Source: a bacterium D16-56 (GTDB lineage Bacteria > Bacillota > Clostridia > Lachnospirales > Lachnospiraceae). From it: a DNA stretch of 64,000 nucleotides. The DNA is taken from the NCBI GenBank assembly GCA_003611875.1, contig RAYY01000003.1:62001-126000 (forward strand), in the 5' to 3' direction. The notes below the pieces were generated by a model, which did no database searches, was not told where the DNA came from, and worked only from the letters and a program-made list of their open reading frames with translations. Positions 45,040-53,980 of this stretch are shown here, in pieces. Made by a program: the position numbers and the translations under genes. The first letter of the stretch is position 1; each line of letters starts with the position of its first letter.

Positions 45040-45829
45040 CTCCTCCTACAGCTCCTTCCCCTCTGTCCTTTGCTGATCTCACAGCCGGATTTTCTGCAGC
45101 ATTCCCATCTAAAGCTCTTTTTGTCATATTGCTCCCTTCCAAACTTCTAACCATATATTCCTGATAAAAGGTTCCGTATTTGGAATAAGACTCTGGATAA
45201 ATCTTCAGCTCAGAAAAAATCCTGCTCAGCCATACCGGCATGGCCCCCGGAATTTTCACCTTCATCAAAAGCATTCCCTTGTCCAAAAACACGGTCCCAA
45301 AGCTTCCCTTTCCTAATTCCACTGCATACCTCCGTGCCCGGATATCCATGTCAAAGGTAATCCTAAGCTCTGGATTTTCCTTTCCCCCAAAAGCGATCCT
45401 CTCATATGCCAGGTACACGGCAGGCTGCGCCTGATAACACCTAACGGCATAGTCAATCTCCTTTAACACCTGGCTGTGATCCTTTGGACAGATTCCGTCA
45501 TACAAGTATTTCTGTGCGTCTTCATATTTCATGGATACCCGGCGTTTGTACACCACCCCGTCAAACTTTTTCTTCAGCTCCAGATACACCATATCCCCAT
45601 TCCTCGGCGTTCCATAACTGCGCAGCCGCAGCTTCTCCTTATAAACCGGCTTCTCCAGAGAATGCCGAATCATGGCATAGTCTTTGGTATCAAAATACAC
45701 ATTGCAGATCGTATGCTTTCCATAAGGCTCCGGACAAATCCGTGTGATAATCCGGCTGATCAGCTCCTGATACTGCTCTCTGTTTATCCTGTATTTTTTC
45801 TCATAACGTCTAAAGCTTTCCTGTGCCAT
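45020..45829 (-). CDS. VTC-domain protein, polyphosphate polymerase-like
   Basis: The VTC tunnel domain (~5-225) belongs to the CYTH-like superfamily that handles triphosphate or polyphosphate. Basic and acidic residues line the expected strands: RYEKKYRI, CNVYFDTKDY, EKLRLRSYG, YLELKKKFDG, YKRRVSM, RITFDMDIRAR and a late KYGTFYQEYM. The C-terminal ~40 residues are low-complexity. GGAG lies 8 bases before the ATG. It is the first gene of the trio with DUF4956 and a surface beta-helix protein. Whether it makes polyphosphate or acts on another polyanion is unknown. Confidence 0.88.
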   Translation of the reverse strand: MAQESFRRYEKKYRINREQYQELISRIITRICPEPYGKHTICNVYFDTKDYAMIRHSLEKPVYKEKLRLRSYGTPRNGDMVYLELKKKFDGVVYKRRVSMKYEDAQKYLYDGICPKDHSQVLKEIDYAVRCYQAQPAVYLAYERIAFGGKENPELRITFDMDIRARRYAVELGKGSFGTVFLDKGMLLMKVKIPGAMPVWLSRIFSELKIYPESYSKYGTFYQEYMVRSLEGSNMTKRALDGNAAENPAVRSAKDRGEGAVGGGEGICA

Positions 45830-45971
45830 CTACACATCTCCTCTCTCATTCCATCCGATTCTCTCTCTCGGAAGCTTCCCTTCAGACATACCTTCCAGGA
45901 TTTTCCGAATCCTCACCTAGAATATAAAATAAATGTGTTTGGACTTTGATAAGAGTGTGAGAAATTTATGA

Positions 45972-46012
45972 AAAAGAAAAACCGCAGGACAAGACATCTC
46001 TCCCTGCGATTT
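45972..46012 (-). terminator. Terminator of the YgjP-type peptidase gene
   Basis: The core stem CGCAGG/CCTGCG (45983-45988 with 46003-46008) is extended by A/T pairs and followed on the minus strand by TTTTTCTTTTTC. Confidence 0.75.
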
Positions 46013-46031
46013 TGATAACATCCGCTTCCCT

Positions 46032-46598
46032 TCACCGCTCCATCAGCGCTTCCCCATTTTCCTTCAGCCACCTGCGCCGCCTCTCATAATCCGGCAAAAC
46101 CATTTCTACCAGACTCCAGAACCGCTTTGAATGGTTCATCTCCCTCCTGTGGGCAAGCTCATGGACCACCACATAATCCAACACCTCTCCAGGCGCCAGA
46201 ATCAGTCTCCAGTTAAAATTCAGATTCCCTTTGGCACTGCAGCTTCCCCACCGGGTCCTCTGATCACGAACCGTAATTCTCCCATAATCCACCCCCATGA
46301 TCTCCGCAAAAAAAGCTGTCCTTTCCTGCAGCGCCTGCCCTGCGGCTATCTGATAACTCCTGTAGTCCTCCTGACTCCACCTTGGCAGCTTTTTTCTTCT
46401 TTCCTCCCTCTCCCTGGACTTTCTTTCCATTTCGATCATCTTCCGGACGATCCACCCTTTATGCTCCCCGACAAAGTCCTCAATCACCGCCCTGCTGCAG
46501 CGCTTAGGGGCCCTTACGGTCACGGATCCGTCCAGCCCCACCTGGATGGCAATGGTTTTCCTTGTGCTGCGGATCACTTCATATTCTAATCCTTCCAC
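46032..46598 (-). CDS. YgjP/SprT-like zinc metallopeptidase (DUF45)
   Basis: A 188-residue protein with the zinc motif VVHELAHRREMNHSKRFW (~143-160), preceded by RWGSCSAKGNLNFNWRL, both diagnostic of the YgjP family. The N-terminus is a small beta domain (IAIQVGLDGSVTVRAPK) and a basic helix. The start is a GTG with GGAGG 6 bases upstream. It is monocistronic with its own terminator. The substrate is unknown. Confidence 0.9.
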   Translation of the reverse strand: MEGLEYEVIRSTRKTIAIQVGLDGSVTVRAPKRCSRAVIEDFVGEHKGWIVRKMIEMERKSREREERRKKLPRWSQEDYRSYQIAAGQALQERTAFFAEIMGVDYGRITVRDQRTRWGSCSAKGNLNFNWRLILAPGEVLDYVVVHELAHRREMNHSKRFWSLVEMVLPDYERRRRWLKENGEALMER

Positions 46599-46774
46599 AC
46601 TTTCCCTCCCTTATGATATCTGTCAGATTATTCCCAACATCATACTCCCTTTTTTCTTAGGCGTCAACCCGTCTCTTTGCCGCCATTCATGGATTTTCGA
46701 CAGACCTCATCGCATCTTCCCCTCCCATTAACGAAATTTTAATAAAATTCTCCTTATATTTCACAATTCTCCAC

Positions 46775-46802
46775 TTGCTTTCCCTTCTCAATTTGTTATA
46801 CT
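46775..46802 (+). promoter_or_regulatory. Promoter of the alarmone synthetase-like gene
   Basis: -35 TTGCTT (46775-46780), a 16-nt spacer and -10 TATACT (46797-46802), about 43 bases before the ATG. Confidence 0.6.
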
Positions 46803-46844
46803 TAAATACAATGCATTTTAAAAGGCTCTAAAAGGAGAAGTACC

Positions 46845-48095
46845 ATGGACTTAGTCAATCAGTTTATTGAAAATTATAAAAAGAAAATACCATTTTATGA
46901 AGCCGCAGGCCGCTTAGCAGCATCCCAGCTGGAATCTGCCCTCCAGTCTGCCGGTATCCGCGCCATGGTAACTTCCCGCGCCAAGAATCCTGACCGCCTG
47001 AAAGTCAAGGTCATACGCCGGAATGCCAAACGCCAGACCCCTTATAAAAATATGCGGGAGATCTATGATGATATTGCCGACCTGTGCGGCATCCGGGTAT
47101 CTCTGTACTTTCCCGGAGATCGGAACAAGACCGGCGACCTGATTGCCGATCAGTTTGAAATTCAGGATATCCGTCATTTCCCGGAGCAGTCCAGCCCGCC
47201 CACCTACAACCGGCGCTTTTCCGGCTATTGGGCCACCCATTACCGGGCTCTTTTAAAAGAAGATACCCTGACTCCGGCCCAAAAGCGGTATACCTCCGCA
47301 CGTCTGGAAATTCAGGTGGCATCCCTGCTGATGCATGCCTGGTCTGAGGTAGAGCATGACCTGGTCTACAAGCCTCTCCAGGGCAGTCTTTCTGATGAGG
47401 AGCTTGCCATTATTGACGAGCTCAACGGCCTGGTCCTGACCGGCGAGATCGCCCTGGAACGTCTCCAGAGCGCCGGAGACAAACGTATCCTCAACAAAAA
47501 GTCCTCCTTTGACAGCCAGTATGACCTGGCCTCCTATCTGTATAACTACTTAAGCAGCAATTTTCGCAAGGAGGATGTGGAGCTTCGCATGGGAGATGTA
47601 GAGCTGTTATACCGTCTGATCAGCCGTCTTGAGATGAACAGTGTAAAAGCCATTGAGCCTGTCATGAAATCCGTTAAATTTGAAAAGGACAAACGAAACA
47701 TTTCCCAACAGATCATTGACCAGATCATTACCGGGAATGAAATGCACTACCAGACTTACCAGGACCTGCGCACCGTCAATCATGAGGTTGATGAAGAAGC
47801 ATCCCTTGCCATCCGCTGCTTTCTGGAATGCTGGGTTCCTTTGGAAAATCTGTTAAACCAGATCACCTACCACAACTCTCCCAAGCAGAGAGGTGCCTTT
47901 CATATCAATACCTTAAAGCGCATGAATATGTTCAGCCAGGAATGTATCGGTGCCATTATCTCCCTGCGCAAGCTCCGCAATATGCTGATTCACGATATTG
48001 AGATTCCTGAGACCGATATTATCTGCAAGCGTGCCAAAGAAGCCCAGGAGCTTTTCCAAAAGCTGCAGGCACAATTTCCTATGGAAACGGTTTGA
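46845..48095 (+). CDS. RelA/SpoT-type (p)ppGpp synthetase domain with C-terminal HEPN-like domain
   Basis: Residues ~20-180 form a small-alarmone-synthetase nucleotidyltransferase: VTSRAKNPDRLKVKV (~42-56), YDDIADLCGIRVSLYF (~74-89), FSGYWATHYRALL (~125-137) and EIQVASLLMHAWSEVEHDLVYK (shown in part; ~155-176). The enzyme class transfers pyrophosphate from ATP to GDP/GTP, or in toxic relatives to tRNA. A helical middle is followed by residues ~315-412, where LRKLRNMLIHDIEIP (~374-388) has the R-X4-H motif (Arg378, His383) of HEPN ribonucleases. AAAGGAG precedes the ATG. No hydrolase domain, antitoxin gene or RelA TGS/ACT region is present. The 3' end overlaps the convergent YtvI gene by 17 bases. 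Confidence 0.82.
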   Translation: MDLVNQFIENYKKKIPFYEAAGRLAASQLESALQSAGIRAMVTSRAKNPDRLKVKVIRRNAKRQTPYKNMREIYDDIADLCGIRVSLYFPGDRNKTGDLIADQFEIQDIRHFPEQSSPPTYNRRFSGYWATHYRALLKEDTLTPAQKRYTSARLEIQVASLLMHAWSEVEHDLVYKPLQGSLSDEELAIIDELNGLVLTGEIALERLQSAGDKRILNKKSSFDSQYDLASYLYNYLSSNFRKEDVELRMGDVELLYRLISRLEMNSVKAIEPVMKSVKFEKDKRNISQQIIDQIITGNEMHYQTYQDLRTVNHEVDEEASLAIRCFLECWVPLENLLNQITYHNSPKQRGAFHINTLKRMNMFSQECIGAIISLRKLRNMLIHDIEIPETDIICKRAKEAQELFQKLQAQFPMETV

Positions 48096-49209
48096 GGGGC
48101 TGCTCCTCTCCCGTTTCCCCCTCCTCCTGCCTGCCCCAGCTCTCCCACGCCTTCACCATATCCCCGATCAAAAGAATCCCTACCGGTCCAAGAATCAGAC
48201 CCAGGATTCCGAACAGCCGAAGTCCCACATACATGGATATCAGCGTTTCTAAGGGAGACAAGCCCACCCTGCTTCCCATCAGCTTTGCCTCCAAAAGCTC
48301 CCTCAGAAAGTAGCAGGCCAGATAAATAGCCAGCATCAGAATCCCTGCCCCCCATTTTCCCTGAAAAAAACGGATCACGGCCCAGGGAATCAATACGGTT
48401 CCGGTTCCGAAGACCGGAAGTGCATCCAGGACTCCAAGGCTGATACCTGCCAAAATATAATATGGATTTTTTAAAATCCAGAAGCCTGCCGTACAGATCA
48501 CGGTTGTCAGCAGCATAATAATTCCCTGAGTCTTTAAATATGCATTGGCTGTAATTGCCAGACGGCAAAAAATCAGTGCAAATTCGCGGCGAAACAAGGA
48601 GTGGTCACAACGCTGCTTCCAACGGTCCATCTCTTGCAAAATCAGGCCCACAGACACCAAGAGAATCACCGACACGACCATAAGCTCCATTCCCTTCTGA
48701 AACAAGGTCATGGAATTGGCCACCAGATAAGGCATGGCGCCGTATTTTAGGTTGTCCATCAATCCCTTCAGCATCTCTCTCATAATCAGAACCAGACAGT
48801 TGGGGCTCAGGCACAGACAATCCTCAATCAGATGACACATTTTTGTCAGCCACATATCCAATGCATCCACCCACACCGGAATCTGTTCCAGAAACATCCC
48901 CGTTTCCATGCACAGCTTATAGCTTCCCAAATAAAGCGCCAGTGACAAGAAAAATACCAATGCCATAAGCTCTGCCGCCCCAATGATTCCCACCGGAACA
49001 GCCAATACCTTTTCTCTGCCTTTTATGTTCACAGTCATACGACAGCGTTTTGCCAGCCAGACAGAAGTCGGCCTCAGCATCAGCGCCAATCCCCATGCAA
49101 GCAAAAAAGGAACCACAAGAGGCAGCAGATAACGGAATACCCCGTATACTGCCCCTGTAATTCCTATAATCAATAAAATTCTCTTCAGTTTCTTATCTGG
49201 CTTACCCAT
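48079..49209 (-). CDS. YtvI-like permease, AI-2E transporter superfamily
   Basis: Polytopic membrane protein with about eight helices: two at the N-terminus (LILIIGITGAVYGVF-type region and a second), an amphipathic central part, and a conserved C-terminal bundle with GISLGVLDALPVFGTGTVLIPW and GLRLFGILGLILGPVGILLI. In sporulating Firmicutes such proteins are annotated as sporulation permease YtvI. The ATG at 49209 gives the family N-terminus (MGKPDKKLKRILL); an in-frame ATG at 49263 would add 18 residues but has no ribosome site. It follows the GH13 gene on the minus strand. Confidence 0.82.
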   Translation of the reverse strand: MGKPDKKLKRILLIIGITGAVYGVFRYLLPLVVPFLLAWGLALMLRPTSVWLAKRCRMTVNIKGREKVLAVPVGIIGAAELMALVFFLSLALYLGSYKLCMETGMFLEQIPVWVDALDMWLTKMCHLIEDCLCLSPNCLVLIMREMLKGLMDNLKYGAMPYLVANSMTLFQKGMELMVVSVILLVSVGLILQEMDRWKQRCDHSLFRREFALIFCRLAITANAYLKTQGIIMLLTTVICTAGFWILKNPYYILAGISLGVLDALPVFGTGTVLIPWAVIRFFQGKWGAGILMLAIYLACYFLRELLEAKLMGSRVGLSPLETLISMYVGLRLFGILGLILGPVGILLIGDMVKAWESWGRQEEGETGEEQPLKPFP

Positions 49210-49278
49210 GGACTCACCCGTTTCTGTTTTGTACTTCTTTTGTACACAGAGTATTTTGTCCATGACGCCGGGAAATAT

Positions 49279-51228
49279 TCAGGACTCCCGCTTCATCCAG
49301 AAAAATCCATGTCCATTTACCCACACGCCGGATGCCTCCATCTCATTTCCAGACAGCAGGTCCCGATAAAGGCCATCATCCTCATGAATCCAGGCGATTC
49401 TGGGCTCATCGCTGAAATTGAAAAGACCGATCAGCTTCCCATCCTCACTTTCCCTCACCAGTCCCAGGATTCCGTCGTCCCAGGTCTCCAGGATCCGAAA
49501 ATCTGCAGAGGCATCAAATACCTTCTCCCTGCCCCGAATTGTTTCCAGCTCTGCCAGACGGGCAAAAAGCCTGCCCTGAACCGTCTCAGGCTTTCCGATA
49601 TTTTCCACCAGATCCCACTGGAATTTTCCTCGGTGAATGTACCGGGAATCTGCAGCCTTATTGGGATCCTCCTTATAGGTGTAATCATTCACCTGCCCGA
49701 TTTCATCCCCGCTGTATAACATGGGAATCCCGGACAAGAACAGCATATAGGCGTGAAGCATCACATCCACCTGGATTGCCGCACCCATGGCATATTCATC
49801 CTGTTCAAATCCTGCCTTTTCCACGCCGCACATGGAAGCCGTTGTAGCACAGAACCGGGCATCGCCGGTAACAAAATCCTCATTATAAAGCTCACCCCGG
49901 CTGACGCTGCCCTCCAGCCTTCCGGTAAAATGATCATTCAGATACTTCTTATGAGGCACCTGAAGCATTCCCCACTGCTCCAGAAGCGGATAATCCAGCC
50001 CCCATCCGATATCATCATGACACCGCAGATAATTCAGGAACGTATAATCCGACGGCAGGCTGCTGACAATCTCCATCTGGCGCTTTAAAAGCCTTACATC
50101 CCTGGTTGCCACGGTATGCCAGGTGGTGGCCATGGTAGTTACATTATAGAGCATATGGCATTCCGGCTTTTCCACTGTTCCAAAATAGGGGGCTACCTTG
50201 TCCGGCTCCATGACAACCTCTCCCAGCAGCACAATCCCCGGACACACAATCTCCCCAATCATCCGCATCATCCGCACAATGGTATGCACCTGAGGCAGAT
50301 TCCGGCAGTTGGTTCCAATCTGTTTCCAAATATAGGGCACTGCGTCAATCCGCAGCACGTCAATCCCCTGATTGGCCAGATAGAGGAAATTGTACATCAT
50401 CTCATTGAATACCACCGGATTGCGGTAATTCAAATCCCACTGATAGGGGTAAAAGGTGGTCATCACAAACTCCTGCCTGTCAGGCAGCCAGGTAAAATTC
50501 CCCGGCGCTGTGGTTGGGAACACCTGCGGCACGGTCTTTTCGTACATGGCCGGCATAGAATAGTTGTCAAAAAAGAAATACCGGTCCTGATACTCCTTCT
50601 CACCTGCCCTGGCACGCTTTGCCCACTCATGATCCTCCGAGGTGTGGTTCATGACAAAATCCAGGCACAGACTGATCCCGTCCCTGTGGCATTCATCCGC
50701 CAGCCTTTCTAAGTCTTCCATGGTTCCCAGCTTTTCCTGGACCTTCCGGAAATCCGCCACCGCATAGCCGCCGTCAGAGCGGCCCTCCACAGTATCCAGA
50801 AGGGGCATCAGATGAACATAATTTACGTTGCACCTTTTAATATATTCCAGCTTTTCCCTGACCCCGTTTAAAGTTCCGGCAAATTGATCCACATACAGCA
50901 TCATTCCCAGCATACCGTTTTTGCGGTACCAGCCCGGCTCCTTTTCTCTTGCCTGATCCAAGGCCTTTAAAGGTGCCTTCCTTTCTTCATAAAACTGCTT
51001 CAGATTCTTAAGAAGGTCCTGAAAATGCTCCTGGCTGTCATACAGCTCCATGTACAGCCACTTCAGCTCGTCCATATGACGCCCTAGACGAGTCTCGTAA
51101 GACAGATCTGCTTTCTCCGTCCTCTGAGCTGTCTCTGCTTTTTCAGCTATCTGCATCCTATTCTCCTTTTTAAGCTTTTCCGTCCCCTTCGTATTTTCCG
51201 TTCTTTTCACTTTATCTGTTTTCCCCAT
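49279..51228 (-). CDS. Amylosucrase-like glycoside hydrolase family 13 protein
   Basis: Alpha-amylase superfamily enzyme close to the amylosucrase/sucrose hydrolase group. A helical N-terminal domain (~45-110) is followed by a TIM barrel with YVHLMPLLDTVEG, LDFVMNHTSEDHEWA, the nucleophile Asp in GIDVLRIDAVPYIW (~293-306), the acid Glu in VLLGEVVMEP and the third acid in RCHDDIGWG; a C-terminal beta domain ends near 649. The first ~40 residues are a Lys/Glu/Thr-rich tail without a signal peptide, so it is cytoplasmic. GGAGG precedes the ATG. The reaction (glucan synthesis from sucrose or hydrolysis) cannot be decided. Confidence 0.86.
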   Translation of the reverse strand: MGKTDKVKRTENTKGTEKLKKENRMQIAEKAETAQRTEKADLSYETRLGRHMDELKWLYMELYDSQEHFQDLLKNLKQFYEERKAPLKALDQAREKEPGWYRKNGMLGMMLYVDQFAGTLNGVREKLEYIKRCNVNYVHLMPLLDTVEGRSDGGYAVADFRKVQEKLGTMEDLERLADECHRDGISLCLDFVMNHTSEDHEWAKRARAGEKEYQDRYFFFDNYSMPAMYEKTVPQVFPTTAPGNFTWLPDRQEFVMTTFYPYQWDLNYRNPVVFNEMMYNFLYLANQGIDVLRIDAVPYIWKQIGTNCRNLPQVHTIVRMMRMIGEIVCPGIVLLGEVVMEPDKVAPYFGTVEKPECHMLYNVTTMATTWHTVATRDVRLLKRQMEIVSSLPSDYTFLNYLRCHDDIGWGLDYPLLEQWGMLQVPHKKYLNDHFTGRLEGSVSRGELYNEDFVTGDARFCATTASMCGVEKAGFEQDEYAMGAAIQVDVMLHAYMLFLSGIPMLYSGDEIGQVNDYTYKEDPNKAADSRYIHRGKFQWDLVENIGKPETVQGRLFARLAELETIRGREKVFDASADFRILETWDDGILGLVRESEDGKLIGLFNFSDEPRIAWIHEDDGLYRDLLSGNEMEASGVWVNGHGFFWMKRES

Positions 51229-51438
51229 GCCTTTTACTCCTCCGGCTTTTTGTCTTTGCAGATACTATATCATTTATTTTCCCCCACGTAAATGTAAAAA
51301 TCCGATGCCCCATATGTCAAATACAACTATGGCTGTTTTCTTCTGCACAATTTTCCAGAAATTTAAGATTACCTTCATTTTTTCCTTCCAATTCATTGCT
51401 ATAATAGTCCTAATAACCAATTCCAAGGAGGCATTTTT

Positions 51439-52068
51439 ATGCGGCGAATCTCTCTATTTTTCATCCTGGCTGCCATGCTTCTTATTGGCTGCGGCACCAA
51501 CATCATAACAAAGCCCGCCGTGTCCGGCGCTGATTCCTCTGACGCAGATACCCTTGCGGATCCACAATCCGGCACACCTGCCGGCAGTGACGAGTCTATA
51601 GAATTTAACGGCATTACAAAAATGAAAAGTGAGCTTTCGGAAGACACCCTGAAATGGCTGGAATGGTATCATACTCTGTCAGAAGATTATCGAAACGCCT
51701 TATCCTTTGTTCCCAGCGAATTTACCCATCCCGGAACGGTACATACCCTGGAGACAGAAGACGAAACACCCCCAGCCTACACAGCCGCTCTGACAGAAGC
51801 AGAGCTTTTAGAAACCCAGGAGCTGGCCCATTATTACTTTACAGAAGCCTCAACCGGCTTTGAGGGCGTGGAAGAAATCTATCTTGCCAAAGACAGTGAT
51901 CCCCTTTATCAAAACATTGGTATCGAAGCAGAATATGATCCAGGCAATATTATTATCTACATGGTTCTTACCGGGAAGGACAAGGCTGCAGGCAATCCCA
52001 TCCGTTCTATCAGTATTGCCCGCAGATCCAAATCCGATAGCTGGAAAGTCATTAACACCGGCTTTTAG
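51439..52068 (+). CDS. Predicted lipoprotein of unknown function
   Basis: A 209-residue protein with a lipoprotein signal (MRRISLFFILAAMLLIGC; lipobox LIGC, Cys18), a Ser/Asp-rich linker (~28-52) and a C-terminal domain I do not recognise. An extended -10 (TGCTATAAT, ending near 51405) lies ~34 bases upstream, and AAGGAGG precedes the ATG. It is convergent with the two-component genes. Its neighbours give no functional clue beyond possible envelope sensing. Confidence 0.82.
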   Translation: MRRISLFFILAAMLLIGCGTNIITKPAVSGADSSDADTLADPQSGTPAGSDESIEFNGITKMKSELSEDTLKWLEWYHTLSEDYRNALSFVPSEFTHPGTVHTLETEDETPPAYTAALTEAELLETQELAHYYFTEASTGFEGVEEIYLAKDSDPLYQNIGIEAEYDPGNIIIYMVLTGKDKAAGNPIRSISIARRSKSDSWKVINTGF

Positions 52069-52085
52069 CACTGCAGCATCCATTG

Positions 52086-52781
52086 TCATTCCAGCATCCG
52101 GTATCCCACACCGATCTCAGTGAATATAAAATGCGGTTCCGCAGGATTCGCCTCCAGCTTCCTGCGGATATTTGCCATATTGACTCGAAGAATCTGATTG
52201 TCCGTATCAGCATAAGGTCCCCATATTTCTTTCAATATAAAATCATACGTCAATACCCGCCCTGCATTCTGAGCTAACAGAGATACCAGCTTATACTCAA
52301 TCTGGGTCAAATGAATAGGTTTTCCCTGAAGCGTCACCAGACGTCTTTCAAAATCAATCACCAAACCATCCTTCGAATAAACCGGCTCCTGGGACTGGGA
52401 CTGCCCTGTGTGAAGCCGATGGCGAAGAGCCGTGCGGATTCTGGCCAGCAGCTCTTCTGCCCCAAAAGGCTTGGTAATATAATCATCCGCTCCGCCGTCT
52501 AATGCCTCCACCTTTTCTCTTTCCTGTGTACGGGCTGAAATCACAATGACCGGCACAGAGGAAAACTCCCGGATCTGCTGCAGCACCTCCATGCCGTCAA
52601 TATCCGGAAGTCCCAGATCCAACAGGATCACCTCCGGATGATGGGAGGTACAGAGCGACAAACCCGTTTTGCCGTTCATGGCACGAAGCACCTTATACTC
52701 CTTTGAGCTTAAAATCGTGTCAATGTAATTTCCAATATTTCTCTCATCCTCAATCACCAGGATGGTCTGTTTATTCGCCAT
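52086..52781 (-). CDS. kdpE: KdpE-like OmpR-family response regulator
   Basis: Receiver domain (~1-120) with the phosphoacceptor Asp in ILLDLGLPDIDG (~55), the switch Thr/Ser region VIVISART and the Lys in YITKPFGAEELLAR. A winged-helix DNA-binding domain (~130-230; QIEYKLVSLLAQNAGRVL) follows. It overlaps the histidine kinase gene by 11 bases. The similarity is to KdpE, but no kdpFABC potassium pump genes are in the window, so the target may be different or distant. Confidence 0.9.
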   Translation of the reverse strand: MANKQTILVIEDERNIGNYIDTILSSKEYKVLRAMNGKTGLSLCTSHHPEVILLDLGLPDIDGMEVLQQIREFSSVPVIVISARTQEREKVEALDGGADDYITKPFGAEELLARIRTALRHRLHTGQSQSQEPVYSKDGLVIDFERRLVTLQGKPIHLTQIEYKLVSLLAQNAGRVLTYDFILKEIWGPYADTDNQILRVNMANIRRKLEANPAEPHFIFTEIGVGYRMLE

Positions 52782-53865
52782 GGCCTATCTTCTCTCCTAA
52801 TGGTAATGTAAAAATAAATTCTGCTCCCTGCTGCTGATTTCTCGCACAGATCGTCCCCTGATGAGCATGGATAATCGTCTTACAGATCGTCAGCCCAATT
52901 CCCATTCCTCTGTGGGAATCCCCGCTTTTGTTGCTGTCCACACCGCCGCCGTCAAAAATCGTGGGCAGCCGTTCCGGGTCAATGCCCTTCCCCTGATCAA
53001 CAATGTGGAACTCCACCGCATCCTCTGCTTTCTTCACATACAAATCAATGGAATCTGTCCCGGAATAATATACTCCGTTTTCCAGCAGATTGATAATCAC
53101 CTGCTCAATCAAAACCGCATCCATGGGAACCATCAAAAGCTCCTCCGGCACCTGCACCTTGATCTTTGCCTGAGGAAGCCGCTTCCTTAAGCGCTGTACT
53201 GCCTCTGACACTACCTCCTCCAAAGGCTCCGGACTTGTATTCACCCGTGTTTCCCCTACCCGGATCCGGGTTACGGACAAAAGGTTCTCCACCATGTTCA
53301 AAAGCCAGTTAGCATCCTCGCTGATACTCTTAACCATATACGATTTTTCCCCTTCTGTCAACCTGCCGTTGTCCGCCAAATACGTATCCGCCATCCCGAT
53401 AATACTGGTAAGAGGCGTACGCAGGTCATGGGATACAGCCCGAAGCAGGTTTGCCCGCATGGTCTCCTTCTCCGCCTCCATCAAAAGCTTTTCCCGCTCA
53501 TTTAAAATCTCATTCTGCTTCTTAAACTGGGTGGTCAAAGCACTGGTCAGTCCAGATATCACTGCCATGACTACAAATGTCACCGGATATCCGTCAATAC
53601 TGAAATTCAGCGTCATAAAAGGATAGGTAAATACATAATTGACACAAATAACGCCAAAAAAAGTGGCGACAATTCCCGGTACATATCCTGTGGTATATCT
53701 TGCCACCAGCATAACCGCCAAAACATAGATAATGGCAACACTGGTAGAATTAAGACTATAGTGAAAAAAAGCAATGGCCAGCACAGTGGCAACAATAAAA
53801 ATCCCGGCGGTAATAAGAATATTTTCCAGCAGGGTATTAAAGTCCATTTGTTCTTTATTCTGCAT
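52771..53865 (-). CDS. KdpD-like histidine kinase lacking the N-terminal KdpD/Usp domains
   Basis: Sensor kinase with four closely spaced membrane helices (~18-105; the DUF4118 type found in KdpD), a dimerisation/phosphoacceptor helix with the His in LLRAVSHDLRTPLTSIIG (~145-162), and an ATPase domain (NLLENGVYYSG, DQGKGIDPE, GMGIGLTICKTI). It is about 365 residues, against roughly 900 in full KdpD: the cytosolic KdpD and Usp-like N-terminus is absent. The ATG at 53865 is preferred; an upstream codon at 53913 adds 16 residues. Paired with the KdpE-like regulator. Confidence 0.88.
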   Translation of the reverse strand: MQNKEQMDFNTLLENILITAGIFIVATVLAIAFFHYSLNSTSVAIIYVLAVMLVARYTTGYVPGIVATFFGVICVNYVFTYPFMTLNFSIDGYPVTFVVMAVISGLTSALTTQFKKQNEILNEREKLLMEAEKETMRANLLRAVSHDLRTPLTSIIGMADTYLADNGRLTEGEKSYMVKSISEDANWLLNMVENLLSVTRIRVGETRVNTSPEPLEEVVSEAVQRLRKRLPQAKIKVQVPEELLMVPMDAVLIEQVIINLLENGVYYSGTDSIDLYVKKAEDAVEFHIVDQGKGIDPERLPTIFDGGGVDSNKSGDSHRGMGIGLTICKTIIHAHQGTICARNQQQGAEFIFTLPLGEKIGHGE

Positions 53866-53980
53866 TTTCCCGATTCCTTTTTCGTTCAAAAATGTGTAAG
53901 AAAGGGATATCAAAGGACTGCATTTCCCTTGATACCCCTGTTTTACTGCATTTTCCTACTATCAGATTTTTAATAAAATC

